A stretch of 64,000 nt of DNA from Alkalibacterium sp049389645 (GTDB taxonomy: Bacteria; Bacillota; Bacilli; Lactobacillales; Carnobacteriaceae_A). Location of the stretch: contig NZ_CP186540.1 in assembly GCF_049389645.1 (NCBI RefSeq), positions 496,001 to 560,000 on the forward strand, given 5' to 3'. Position numbers and translations under genes: made by a program. Position 1 is the first letter of the stretch. Every line of letters begins with the position of its first letter. Shown here piece after piece: positions 1 to 8,107 of the stretch. The notes beneath the pieces were generated by a model. That model ran no database searches, was not told where the DNA came from, and saw only the letters and a list, made by a program, of their open reading frames with translations.

Positions 1-202
1 ACTTCCAACACCCTTCAGGCTGCTGCTTTTTCACTAATTGTAAAACTTCTCTTGAGGTCCAACATGACTCAAAACTCACTTCTTCTTCCAATAATTCATT
101 GCTAGTTTTCAACTTTATACATTCATTGGTACTCTTCAACAGAGGGGGAATCGGGTCATAGTTCAACTGCTTCAGCCAAGGTTGATTTAGTCTATCACTC
201 AT
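1..202 (-). CDS. Prenyltransferase/squalene-cyclase-fold protein (partial, N-terminal 67 aa)
   Basis: The gene runs off the left edge, so only the N-terminal 67 codons are visible. The protein opens with a PWLKQLNYDPIPPLL segment and reaches LVKKQQPEGCWK. The QxxxGxW pattern is typical of one alpha-alpha repeat of prenyltransferase/squalene-oxidase-like barrels. Two ATGs lie close together; AAGGAG sits 7 nt before the ATG at 202 but only 1 nt before the one at 208, so 202 was chosen. The enzyme substrate cannot be told. Bacterial homologues of this layout are usually annotated only by fold, so the call is to family level. Confidence 0.6.
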   Translation of the reverse strand, partial: MSDRLNQPWLKQLNYDPIPPLLKSTNECIKLKTSNELLEEEVSFESCWTSREVLQLVKKQQPEGCWK

Positions 203-290
203 GGTCATTCTCCTTAAGTATTTGTTGAAACAACGAATTGCATAGTAGTGGATCCTCTTAAGACTTCTTATATGCCTCTATTCTACACCA

Positions 291-326
291 AAAAAGCACC
301 TGTCATTTAAATAACAGATGCTTTTT
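291..326 (-). terminator. Intrinsic terminator after ywbE
   Basis: The arms AAAAGCATCTGT and ACAGGTGCTTTT pair with one mismatch around an AT-rich loop. On the minus strand they are followed by a T-run. It lies just downstream of ywbE and upstream of the partial gene at the edge, separating the two transcripts. Confidence 0.75.
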
Positions 327-336
327 GTACATTTAT

Positions 337-531
337 TTAATTTAGTACTTCTTTCACTCTACCGACGATTCCACTTTCAAGTCTTACTTTTATCCCATGA
401 TGATGCGTCTTGGAATTGGTCAAAATATCTTTGACGACGCCTTCAGTTAATTTGCCTGAACGCTGATCCTGTTTCTGTACGACTTTCACTTTTTTACCTG
501 GTGCGATATCTGCACGGTTTGTTCCATCCAT
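337..531 (-). CDS. ywbE: YwbE-family small protein (DUF2196)
   Basis: A 64-residue basic protein with the YwbE pattern: NRADIAPGKKVKVVQKQDQ near the start, then GKLTEGVVKDILT and HHHGIKVRL. The family is small, widespread in Firmicutes and of unknown function; the compact basic beta-rich sequence resembles KOW-like nucleic-acid-binding folds (inference). The frame stays open upstream, but AGAGGAG 9 nt before the ATG at 531 and the usual family length of about 64 residues fix the start. It is a single gene followed by its own terminator. Confidence 0.88.
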   Translation of the reverse strand: MDGTNRADIAPGKKVKVVQKQDQRSGKLTEGVVKDILTNSKTHHHGIKVRLESGIVGRVKEVLN

Positions 532-745
532 TATTATTTTCTCCTCTTTAGTCATTACCTTTAACTTGAGCATTCTGAAGGCAATATTTTCAAATATATT
601 ACTATCTCTCATTTATCCTACCATTAATCATTGTTTGATTATATAACTAACACGAATTGGATGGAAATACTTTTCTTTGAAGCCTAATGATTTTCATAAA
701 TTAAGTTTACGTTCACTGATTTTCCATTATATCAACAGCACTCAT

Positions 746-1597
746 TTAATATATCGTTGGATTATTATACTCAATTTCCAACACTTCAAAATTAAACCAG
801 TTAAAATCTCCTTCGTCTAATCTCCAAGTGATCTTTCCTTCAGTGGGTACTTTAATTCCTGCAAATGCTTTGTAGTCACTCATGGAAATCGACCAAGTTT
901 CTAAACTGAATTCGCCATTAAAATCACCATAACGTTCTGCTTCGAACTTTATAACTTCTCCCATTTGATTAAAGGTAAAGACGCCTGACGTAGATATCTC
1001 ACCATAAGTCATCGTAGCTTTCGCGTTATTATCATCTATTTCTTTCCAGCTGATATAGTCATTTAATACAGCAGAAGGAAACCACACTGTTTCTGCAAGA
1101 TATCTGAGTAACGTGCCTTGATCGATTTCTTCGCCTTTCGAATCTGCAACAGTGAATAAAGACATCGGCTTGATCAACATACTGCCTTTCCCATTCAAAT
1201 ATTTATCTCTACCTGCAATGTGAATGAACGGCGCTGCTTTAATCGAGGCATTCCAAACAAATCCAGGCTTTTCCGAAGTGAAATATTGCTCGGCTTTTAC
1301 TGACATCCACTGACCCTCAGCGTCCATTCTCATTTCTGCTTGCTGTTTTAAACGGCCAGAGACTATTGTTTCTTTTCCAATAATCCCACTGTATTTGAGC
1401 CACCTTTGTACACTTGTTGGTAAATCGATGATGTCTTCTTCTGTAACAACTTCACTTTTATTGTCTACGTTATCAAAAAGTTGTTCGACTTCAGCTCTTA
1501 CATCTCGTTTAAATAGAGTATTAGCTACTATAGAACTCGCTATAACTATTACTACCAGTATAACCAGACTAAGTAAAGCACGTTTTAGTAATGACAT
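746..1597 (-). CDS. DUF6544-family membrane-anchored protein
   Basis: A 283-residue protein with an N-terminal membrane anchor (about residues 5-28, rich in L, I and V). A DUF6544-type domain follows, recognisable by LPTSVQRWLKYSGIIGKE, the GQWMSVKAEQYF strand and the LAETVWFPSAVL segment. The domain probably faces the outside of the membrane; no biochemical role is established. GGAGG 9 nt before the ATG at 1597 decides the start. The frame remains open about 50 codons further and encodes a hydrophobic stretch. Some relatives carry extra membrane segments there, so a longer or formerly longer protein is possible. Confidence 0.75.
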   Translation of the reverse strand: MSLLKRALLSLVILVVIVIASSIVANTLFKRDVRAEVEQLFDNVDNKSEVVTEEDIIDLPTSVQRWLKYSGIIGKETIVSGRLKQQAEMRMDAEGQWMSVKAEQYFTSEKPGFVWNASIKAAPFIHIAGRDKYLNGKGSMLIKPMSLFTVADSKGEEIDQGTLLRYLAETVWFPSAVLNDYISWKEIDDNNAKATMTYGEISTSGVFTFNQMGEVIKFEAERYGDFNGEFSLETWSISMSDYKAFAGIKVPTEGKITWRLDEGDFNWFNFEVLEIEYNNPTIY

Positions 1598-1911
1598 GAT
1601 AGTTAACCTCCATTCGGTAGTAGACTGAATGACAGACCGTCTATTAATATAATACGCACCGATAACGCAGATAATACTCGGCACTAAATACACAATACTC
1701 TCACCTTTTATATAATAATAAGCCACCACCGGATAAGGAAGCCTATCGAAATAATATTCACCGAAATCTCAAAAAATGATTCAGTTTAAAAGGTCGATTC
1801 ATTTAATGCCTCCGATCACTCCCTCATTAGTAGAAAACCTCATATCGATGAGGTTGAATCGTTAAACAGTTCTTTATTTTGTGAAAATATTAACATAAAA
1901 CTCGCAAAAAA

Positions 1912-1980
1912 AGCAAATCATATACACAAAAGGAGCAGAATTCAATAATGAGTTCTGCTCCTTTGCATATATGATTTGCT
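1912..1980 (-). terminator. Long-stem terminator overlapping the stop codon of the CNNM gene
   Basis: The outer arms are AGCAAATCATAT and ATATGATTTGCT and the inner arms AAAGGAGCAGAA and TTCTGCTCCTTT, giving an almost uninterrupted stem. On the minus strand a T7 run follows. The outer arm begins inside the TAG stop codon of the gene at 1979, so termination is placed directly on the end of the reading frame. Confidence 0.8.
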
Positions 1981-3337
1981 AGCTATTACTCTGATCTGTT
2001 CCAGTTTGTTTTATAGTATTTTCTCCACTAGACTCGTCTACTGTGATCAATACCGATTCGATACGGTTTTCGTTGATATCTTCCACTTCAAATGTCAGAT
2101 GCTTGTATCTAGTTTCAGCTTTTTCTCCTTCTGAAGGGATATGTCCTAATTCATTGATCAGAAATCCTCTAACGGTATTATATTCCCCAGTTGGGAAAAC
2201 AACATTAAACGTACGTTCCAAATCGCGCAGACGGCAAGTACCTATCACTCTGTATTGATGATCAGAAAGTTGAGCGATTTCGTTATCATCAGATTTTGGT
2301 TTCTTGCTTTCACTGGTTATTTCTCCTAAAATTTCTTCGATGATGTCCTCAATAGTTATTATACCTTGAGTCCCACCAAATTCACCGAGTACAACGGCTA
2401 AATGTGTATGTTCTTTGCTCATTTCAGCGAATATTTTGTCTATGGTTTGGGACTCTTGTACGAAACGAGGAGCACGCATGACATCTTTTAGTTTAAATGG
2501 AATATCCTTGTCCAGGTTGATATATCGAAATAAATCCTTAACATGTAAGATACCAACAATGTTATCAATATGTTCTTCGTAAACTGGAAATCTTGTAAAT
2601 TTATACTTATTAATAATTCCAATAATCTCGTACAGCTTGGAATCAACCGATAAGGCAACCATATCTGTCCGATGAGTCAGTATAGCGGAAGCTGTCGTAT
2701 CATTAAATTCAAATATATTTTCAATCATTGCTTTTTCTACTGGATGAATGGTTCCTCTTTCGCGACCCAAATCAACAAGCAGTCTAATATCTTCTTCAGT
2801 TGCCTCCTCACTTTCGGCATTTGGATCGGCACCGAATATTTTAAAAATGAGTTTGATAGAGAAACTCAAGAATCTAACGATGGGTGCACTTATTTTTGCC
2901 AGCAGAGAGACTGGACCCACCGCGATATTTGCAATGGTCTCGGCTTTTTGCAAAGCAAGCTGTTTTGGTATTAGTTCACCAAAAATCAAGGTGAAATAAG
3001 ATAGCACCAAAGTTGTCATTACAATTGAGATTGTAACTAAAACATTGAGAGACAGGGGTACTCCCATATCATACAAGGCTCGTGCCATTGGTTCAGCAAA
3101 AAAATCAGCAGCAAATGCACTCGATAAGAACCCCACAAGTGTGATGCCAATTTGAATCGTACTTAAAAACAGACTCGGTCTCGATATAAGCTGATGTAAT
3201 TTCTGTGCTTTTTTATCCCCTTTATCTGCCATTCGCTTAACTTTATTGTCATTTAAATTAACAAATGCCAACTCAGATGCTGCGAAAAAACCATTCACTA
3301 AAATTAATACTATGAGTGTTAATAATGCTATCACCAA
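1979..3337 (-). CDS. CNNM/CorC-type transmembrane protein with CBS pair (TlyC-like)
   Basis: A membrane protein of 452 residues. The CNNM transmembrane block (about residues 1-195) contains NGFFAASELAF and GELIPKQLALQKAE. A tandem CBS pair follows (about 200-325), then a CorC/HlyC-associated domain (about 340-420). Members bind adenine nucleotides and Mg2+ and act in divalent-cation efflux, as for B. subtilis MpfA; the ion here is inferred. An ATG at 3352 is in frame but lacks a ribosome binding site. GGAGG overlapping that ATG stands 8 nt before TTG at 3337, which is preferred. The usual 'hemolysin' label should not be read literally. Confidence 0.88.
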   Translation of the reverse strand: MVIALLTLIVLILVNGFFAASELAFVNLNDNKVKRMADKGDKKAQKLHQLISRPSLFLSTIQIGITLVGFLSSAFAADFFAEPMARALYDMGVPLSLNVLVTISIVMTTLVLSYFTLIFGELIPKQLALQKAETIANIAVGPVSLLAKISAPIVRFLSFSIKLIFKIFGADPNAESEEATEEDIRLLVDLGRERGTIHPVEKAMIENIFEFNDTTASAILTHRTDMVALSVDSKLYEIIGIINKYKFTRFPVYEEHIDNIVGILHVKDLFRYINLDKDIPFKLKDVMRAPRFVQESQTIDKIFAEMSKEHTHLAVVLGEFGGTQGIITIEDIIEEILGEITSESKKPKSDDNEIAQLSDHQYRVIGTCRLRDLERTFNVVFPTGEYNTVRGFLINELGHIPSEGEKAETRYKHLTFEVEDINENRIESVLITVDESSGENTIKQTGTDQSNS

Positions 3338-3378
3338 TTGATTTTCCTCCATATAATACGGTCTTTTAGTTTAAAATA

Positions 3379-3406
3379 AGTCTATCATACCAATGGTCTT
3401 TGTCAA
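3379..3406 (-). promoter_or_regulatory. Sigma-A promoter of the CNNM gene
   Basis: Perfect -35 TTGACA (3401-3406), a 16-nt spacer and -10 TAGACT (3379-3384) on the minus strand. The -10 lies 41 nt before the preferred TTG start, with nothing else in the gap. Confidence 0.7.
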
Positions 3407-3488
3407 TTGAAGCCTACTATTTCAAAATATATTACCATAAATAATATAATGAAATATCAGTATAGTTAATAATTTCCGTTCCGTATCT

Positions 3489-4706
3489 TTAGCGTCTAGG
3501 TAAAAGACCGTTCAATCCATGTGATCTCATAGTGTGAAAGAGCGGAAGCCATGCATTGCGATGCTGCTTAACTTCTAATCCTTTTGCTATACGTAGCATT
3601 TGTTGTTCATAGTAACTGATTCCTACGAGAGATCCGACTTTTCCATCCAAAAACTTACTTCCTGTTGTTAACCGGGGAGTATCTATCTGCGTTAGTTCTC
3701 CTTTAAATATCTGATTAGGTAAATCAGGAACTAAAGCTAGCGGACGAGCCAAACCAATCATTGATGTTTTATTTTGCTGCAACGCTTCTTCCATACTCTT
3801 TAACGACCTGAACCCACCTGTTACTACCACAGGAATGTCTACTATTGCTTTTAGTTTTTCTGAGTAATTAATAAAAAATATCTCTTCTGTTCCTTTTTCC
3901 GTTTCTTTGAACATTTTAGGGTTTTCATAATTCCCCCCAGATATTTCGATTAAATCGATCCCTAACTTGGCCAACTTCTCTGCCACTTGAAGTGATTCTG
4001 CTTCACTAAAACCGCCATCATTAAAATCAGTGGCATTCATCTTAATGCTTATAGGGAAATCTGGACCTAACCTTTTTCTCATTCCAATGTATATTTCAAC
4101 TAAAAATCTCATGCGATTTTCCAGTGATCCGCCGTATTCATCTTTTCGCTGGTTGGCATGCGCAGATAAAAACTGACTGACCAGATAGCCATGGGCGCCA
4201 TGTATTTGAACACCTTTAAATCCTGCCTTTTTTGCGATTTGTGCTGTTTTGATGAATCGCTCTACCAGCTCTTTTATTTCTTCTGATGTTAACGCTCTTG
4301 GCTTACTAAATAATTGCTTGGAATAATTACTCAATCGAATCGCACTGGGGGCCACAGGTTCTTTTGAAAGAGACCGAGGTGATTGTCTACCAGGATGATT
4401 GATCTGCATCCATAACTGCGTATTATTTTTTCCTCCTGCAGCTGCCCATTGCTTCAGCCTGTCAAGATCTCGCTCATCTTCAATGACGACATTGCCTGGT
4501 TCGCCTAAAGCATTTCGATCTACCATGACGTTTCCTGTGACAACGATGCCGGAACCACCTTCGGCCCAGGCTTGATATAACTTGTTATGTAATTCGGTCG
4601 GTTGATTTTGACGATTCGCCATTATTTCACTCATCGCTGATTTTAAAAATCGATTTTTAATCCGTGTACCGTTGGGAAGGATTAATTCATCAAATAAGTT
4701 TAACAT
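3489..4706 (-). CDS. NADH:flavin oxidoreductase, Old Yellow Enzyme family
   Basis: A 405-residue FMN TIM barrel of the OYE/2,4-dienoyl-CoA-reductase-like class. Visible signatures are the substrate-binding pair in GVQIHGAHGYLVSQFLS (about residues 167-183), EYGGSLENRMRFLVEI (about 190-205), and the phosphate-binding VVVTGGFRS and MIGLARPLAL near the C-terminus. Such enzymes reduce activated C=C bonds with NAD(P)H in the cytoplasm. The physiological substrate is unknown. AAGGAG lies 10 nt before ATG. The gene is divergent from the heliorhodopsin gene; the intergenic region holds a palindrome at 4799. Confidence 0.88.
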   Translation of the reverse strand: MLNLFDELILPNGTRIKNRFLKSAMSEIMANRQNQPTELHNKLYQAWAEGGSGIVVTGNVMVDRNALGEPGNVVIEDERDLDRLKQWAAAGGKNNTQLWMQINHPGRQSPRSLSKEPVAPSAIRLSNYSKQLFSKPRALTSEEIKELVERFIKTAQIAKKAGFKGVQIHGAHGYLVSQFLSAHANQRKDEYGGSLENRMRFLVEIYIGMRKRLGPDFPISIKMNATDFNDGGFSEAESLQVAEKLAKLGIDLIEISGGNYENPKMFKETEKGTEEIFFINYSEKLKAIVDIPVVVTGGFRSLKSMEEALQQNKTSMIGLARPLALVPDLPNQIFKGELTQIDTPRLTTGSKFLDGKVGSLVGISYYEQQMLRIAKGLEVKQHRNAWLPLFHTMRSHGLNGLLPRR

Positions 4707-4798
4707 CTTCTTTTCGCTCCTTAAGCAGATTGGGTTTTATAACTTCAAAGTGATTTTCATTCCATCCTATTTTTCCAGTCTTTTATAATAAATTTGTT

Positions 4799-4814
4799 TG
4801 CTATCAATATAGCA
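4799..4814. promoter_or_regulatory. Inverted repeat upstream of the OYE gene (possible operator)
   Basis: TGCTAT-CAAT-ATAGCA is a perfect repeat with 6-bp arms in the gap between the divergent OYE and heliorhodopsin genes, about 95 nt before the OYE start. The size and spacing suit a dimeric repressor. No regulator gene is adjacent, so the function is open. Confidence 0.3.
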
Positions 4815-4894
4815 CAGTTAATTCCGATTTTTACGAAATCATAAAAATTTTAATACAGATTCAATTGTATAAAACAGTCTTAAACATCTTTTTA

Positions 4895-4903
4895 TGATAG
4901 AAT
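4895..4903 (+). promoter_or_regulatory. Possible extended -10 promoter for the heliorhodopsin gene
   Basis: TGATAGAAT matches the extended -10 form TGnTAnAAT. No good -35 box lies upstream. If used, the heliorhodopsin transcript has a leader of about 140 nt, in which a lone AAAGGAGG (about 4973-4980) precedes no start codon. Confidence 0.3.
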
Positions 4904-5051
4904 ATACTTAATAATAAAACATACTACTGTTTATAGCACTTACTCTCATTTTATACTGACCGCTTTCATTAAAGGAGGGATCCGACAGAACAAGTCCTAA
5001 AAAAATATTTGTACATGATGTTTCATATTTTATAAAAAGAAGGTGCTCGTT

Positions 5052-5837
5052 ATGTCAAAAGAAATAACCCTTAAGTCACTGAAAAAGTTTAATATAGTGA
5101 TGGGATTTTTACATCTTATACAGGGATTCTTAATGTTAGGTTTTGCCATTTTTATCGAAAGGATAGCAGATTTCAAAATACCCGTCTTGTCCAATTTCCT
5201 CACCTTTGACGAAACACAAATGCGACTCGTCACCGAAACCAATCAACTTTTCGACGTTCCATTTGGTATAGCTGTCTCTTTATTCTTATTTATTTCGGCT
5301 ATTGCCCATTTCATAATTGTCAGTCCATGGGGAAATCCTATTTACAACCGTGATTTGCAAAAAGGGATCAATAAATTCCGTTGGTACGAATATGCGATCA
5401 GCTCTTCATTGATGATTGTACTCATTGCACTCTTATTTGGAGTCTACGATATCGGTGCACTTATTTTAATTGTAGCAGCAAATGCTTCCATGAATCTATT
5501 CGGGTTAGACATGGAAGAAATAAATCAGTATACGAAAAAAACGAATTGGAAACCGTTTGTTTTCGGCAGTGTCGCCGGTCTGGCTCCTTGGGTCGTCATC
5601 TTGCTTTATGCATTCGGTAACTCAAACCCGGCAGAAGTGCCTTGGTTTGTTTACGCCCTTGCAGGCAGCTATTTTGTCTTTTTCAACCTGTTCCCAATCA
5701 ATATGATCTTACAATATAAAAAAATAGGTAAATGGAATAATTACCTTTATGGAGAAAAAGGTTATATCATTTTAAGCCTTGTAGCAAAATCAGTCTTAGC
5801 CTGGTTGGCTTTCGGAGGAGTCATGCAACCTTCGTAA
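5052..5837 (+). CDS. Heliorhodopsin
   Basis: A 261-residue seven-helix membrane protein. Helix 7 carries the retinal Schiff-base lysine in SLVAKSVLAW (Lys246) with Ser242 four residues before it. Helix 3 begins RWYEYAISSS with the counter-ion candidate Glu113. His21 and His86 fit the two conserved heliorhodopsin histidines. The pattern is that of heliorhodopsins, not type-1 pumps. Heliorhodopsins bind retinal with the N-terminus inside, have slow photocycles and are thought to be light sensors or to modulate partner proteins, mainly in monoderm bacteria. ATG at 5052 was chosen over GTG at 5043, which overlaps the AAGGTG ribosome binding site. The gene is monocistronic, with no retinal-synthesis or photolyase gene nearby. 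Confidence 0.93.
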   Translation: MSKEITLKSLKKFNIVMGFLHLIQGFLMLGFAIFIERIADFKIPVLSNFLTFDETQMRLVTETNQLFDVPFGIAVSLFLFISAIAHFIIVSPWGNPIYNRDLQKGINKFRWYEYAISSSLMIVLIALLFGVYDIGALILIVAANASMNLFGLDMEEINQYTKKTNWKPFVFGSVAGLAPWVVILLYAFGNSNPAEVPWFVYALAGSYFVFFNLFPINMILQYKKIGKWNNYLYGEKGYIILSLVAKSVLAWLAFGGVMQPS

Positions 5838-5850
5838 GTAAACGTATATC

Positions 5851-5882
5851 AAAGGCGCTAGTTGAAATCTAGCGCCTTTTTT
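5851..5882 (+). terminator. Intrinsic terminator of the heliorhodopsin gene
   Basis: The GC-rich stem AGGCGCTAG/CTAGCGCCT has a 6-7-nt loop and is followed by T6. It begins 14 nt after the heliorhodopsin stop codon, confirming a single-gene transcript. Confidence 0.88.
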
Positions 5883-5921
5883 GTGCTTTCAGTTATATAC
5901 TGAAACCGAAAATCTGAATGT

Positions 5922-6482
5922 TTACTGCTCTTCCAACTTGAATACTGATTTTTTGTAAATAGATCTATAAACCAATTCACCGTCGATTCGGGTACTTTCC
6001 ATCAAAGAAATACTTCCGGCTATTATTTCTGAATGAGGCACACTCACTTCTTCAATGATGACCTCAACTGGTTTATCTAATGAAGCACTACGCACTAATG
6101 TTATATGTGGCCTATATTCACGCTCTTCTTTTGCGAACCCTGCTTTTTCCAGTTCACCCTCCAGGTCTCGCTTGAGCTCGTTTAAAGAATCTAACTGTCC
6201 CTTTATTCCTACCCAAATAATTTCTTTTTGTTTTCTGGGAAAATGTCCCAAAGTATCTAGAGATAATTTAAATGGTTTCGTTATTAAAGCCATATTATCG
6301 ATGACGCATCTTAGTCCGTCTATTTCTTCCTGGTCAACGTCTCCAATAAACCGTAGTGTCACATGAAAATTATCCCTTGTAGTGAAGTTTCCTTTGTTTA
6401 CATAGTTTTTCATCTTATCTTGTACATTCTTAAGTTGTTTTTTTGTCTGCTCACCTATCTCTATAGCAATAAACACCCTCAT
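5922..6482 (-). CDS. thpR: RNA 2',3'-cyclic phosphodiesterase (2H family)
   Basis: A 186-residue 2H phosphoesterase. The two catalytic HxTx motifs are visible: FHVTLRF (about residue 40) and RPHITLVRS (about residue 124). The N-terminal MRVFIAIEI is also typical. ThpR opens 2',3'-cyclic phosphates on RNA and shows 2'-5' RNA ligase activity in vitro. It is cytoplasmic and single-domain, with normal family length. AGGTG lies 5 nt before ATG. The gene is convergent with the heliorhodopsin gene across a terminator, so no functional link is implied. Confidence 0.9.
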   Translation of the reverse strand: MRVFIAIEIGEQTKKQLKNVQDKMKNYVNKGNFTTRDNFHVTLRFIGDVDQEEIDGLRCVIDNMALITKPFKLSLDTLGHFPRKQKEIIWVGIKGQLDSLNELKRDLEGELEKAGFAKEEREYRPHITLVRSASLDKPVEVIIEEVSVPHSEIIAGSISLMESTRIDGELVYRSIYKKSVFKLEEQ

Positions 6483-6590
6483 GTAAACACCTACTAGTTT
6501 TATTTCATTCTTTTCTTGATCGTTAATACCGTATCTGTGAAAGTTGACCTATCCACGCGAAATCACTTCTTTGACTATTTCTATTCTTTT

Positions 6591-7448
6591 TCATTCCATA
6601 AAGGAGTCGAAGTTATCAGCTGCGAATTCTTTAAACGTGCGTGGCGGTTTACCAGTTAACTGTTCAAATTCGCTTGTTACGCTTTTCGCCGTGCCCATCC
6701 TTGTCATAAAATAGAGGGCTACCGTTACGTTTACATAGTTTTTATCAAGGCCTCTCTTATTGACGTAATAAAGCCAATACCTAATAAAACTTGGATTCCT
6801 GTAAATGATATTTTTATCTGTCACTTGACCTAATATTTCTGCTATTTCAAAATAACTGAGCGAATCTGGTCCGGTTATAGTATGGGTCGTATTTTTATAC
6901 TTCTCAGCTTCATGTAAAACAGTTGCTGCCGACAAGCCGATATCTTTAGCATCAATAAAACTTGTCTTGCTCTTTCCGGCGGGAATAAATATTTCATTGT
7001 TTTCTATTATTTCTTTGGAATGGATGCCAGACAGATTCTGCATAAAAAAGCCAGGCCTTATATGTGAATAAGGAATCCCTGATTTCTCAATAAACTTTTC
7101 GATCTTATGGTGAGGCGGAATCGGATTCTTTTCGATGCCCATTAAAGAAAGGAAACATACCAACTTAACGTCGCAGGATTTCATATAATCTATGAATGGA
7201 TATAAATCTTCCGGGTTTCCAAGATGTGGCGGTCTCATCAGGAATACTCTATCAACATTCAGCAAGGCATCTTTGAATGTTTCCGGCTTGGTGAAATCCA
7301 AAAACACAACATCGCTTTCGTTCCCAAAAACTTTATAAAGCTTAGATTTTTCTGTTCCGGCAACAACAACCTCTTCCCTCATTTCAATCAATTCCTGTAC
7401 AACATATCTACCGACGTTACCAGAAGCGCCTGTAACCAAAATTTTCAT
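6591..7448 (-). CDS. NmrA-like NAD(P)-binding oxidoreductase (atypical SDR)
   Basis: A 285-residue Rossmann protein. The N-terminus has ILVTGASGNVGRYVV (GxxGxxG), followed by RPPHLGNPEDLYPFID, the FLSLMGIE strand and HKIEKFIEKSGIPYSHIRPGFF, as in QOR2/NmrA-type atypical SDRs. These bind NAD(P)H and act as quinone reductases or redox sensors; the substrate here is unknown. The ATG immediately follows the TAA of the marR-type gene, with AAGGGG 6 nt upstream, so the two form an operon. Quinone or electrophile induction through the MarR protein is a reasonable inference. Confidence 0.87.
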   Translation of the reverse strand: MKILVTGASGNVGRYVVQELIEMREEVVVAGTEKSKLYKVFGNESDVVFLDFTKPETFKDALLNVDRVFLMRPPHLGNPEDLYPFIDYMKSCDVKLVCFLSLMGIEKNPIPPHHKIEKFIEKSGIPYSHIRPGFFMQNLSGIHSKEIIENNEIFIPAGKSKTSFIDAKDIGLSAATVLHEAEKYKNTTHTITGPDSLSYFEIAEILGQVTDKNIIYRNPSFIRYWLYYVNKRGLDKNYVNVTVALYFMTRMGTAKSVTSEFEQLTGKPPRTFKEFAADNFDSFME

Positions 7449-7871
7449 TTACTTCCCCTTTTCCAATATATCATTGGCTAACTGCATTGATTCGATGAAC
7501 TGATGAAATTTATCTTTACCCATATTGTCTCGAAGCAATTCAATCGACTTATAATAGTCATTGAACGTTGATTCAACAAGTTTATTCCCTTTACCCGTTA
7601 TTTTCAAAACATAGCTTCTTTTATCATCCTCTGACTTTTCCTTTGATACATACTCTTTCTTCACAAGTGCATTTACCATCGAGGTGACCGAAGGTTTGGT
7701 AATCTTAAAAAACTGGCTGATATTGAGTGGAGTCACTGCCGAATTCTGTTTTTGGATGAAAATAAGCACACCCATCTCGCTGTATCTAATGGGAATGTCG
7801 GGTTTTGTAGTCAATTGCAATCGACAAAACAGACTTATTATATCCGCACTATCTATAAGCATATTATTCAT
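7449..7871 (-). CDS. MarR-family transcriptional regulator
   Basis: A 140-residue winged-helix protein. ITKPSVTSMVNALVKKEYVSKEKSEDDKRSYVL holds the recognition helix and the wing with the conserved D-x-R. The upstream frame is open from TTG at 7883, but GGAGG 5 nt before ATG at 7871 sets the start. It is the first gene of a two-gene operon with the NmrA-like oxidoreductase. A 7-bp-arm palindrome lies just downstream of its -10 box, which points to autorepression. The ligand is unknown. Confidence 0.9.
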   Translation of the reverse strand: MNNMLIDSADIISLFCRLQLTTKPDIPIRYSEMGVLIFIQKQNSAVTPLNISQFFKITKPSVTSMVNALVKKEYVSKEKSEDDKRSYVLKITGKGNKLVESTFNDYYKSIELLRDNMGKDKFHQFIESMQLANDILEKGK

Positions 7872-7896
7872 TTTCTCCTCCAATCACACAACTTTT

Positions 7897-7915
7897 TAGT
7901 TAGCCTGACTAACTA
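7897..7915. promoter_or_regulatory. MarR-type operator
   Basis: TAGTTAG-CCTGA-CTAACTA is a perfect inverted repeat with 7-bp arms. It directly follows the -10 box of the marR promoter and so covers the transcription start. Size and sequence are typical of MarR boxes; autoregulation is inferred. Confidence 0.7.
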
Positions 7916-7916
7916 T

Positions 7917-7945
7917 ATTTTAAATCTCATTCTTTCGATTGTCAA
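7917..7945 (-). promoter_or_regulatory. Sigma-A promoter of the marR-oxidoreductase operon
   Basis: TTGACA (7940-7945), exactly 17 nt, then TAAAAT (7917-7922) on the minus strand. It is one of the best-matching promoters in the window, and its start site falls in the operator at 7897-7915. Confidence 0.85.
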
Positions 7946-7955
7946 CCGACTACAG

Positions 7956-7996
7956 AAAAATGTGAAGCTGAATTTATTATTGATCTCAGCTTCACA
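7956..7996 (-). terminator. Second terminator downstream of rsgA
   Basis: Perfect 11-bp arms TGTGAAGCTGA/TCAGCTTCACA, a 14-nt loop, then T5 on the minus strand. It stands between rsgA and the marR promoter, whose -35 box begins only 11 nt beyond. Confidence 0.78.
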
Positions 7997-8051
7997 ACAA
8001 CTTACTCTATCGTCTAACGAGACTTAGTTTTATTGTTTTATATGATAAAAG

Positions 8052-8087
8052 ACTGGGAAGTTAGATCATCACATCTCACTTCCCAGT
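8052..8087 (-). terminator. First terminator downstream of rsgA
   Basis: Perfect 10-bp arms ACTGGGAAGT/ACTTCCCAGT with a 16-nt loop and CTTTTAT on the minus strand, 20 nt after the rsgA stop. Together with the hairpin at 7956 it makes a tandem terminator. Confidence 0.75.
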
Positions 8088-8107
8088 TCATTTTTATTTA
8101 ATCATCT

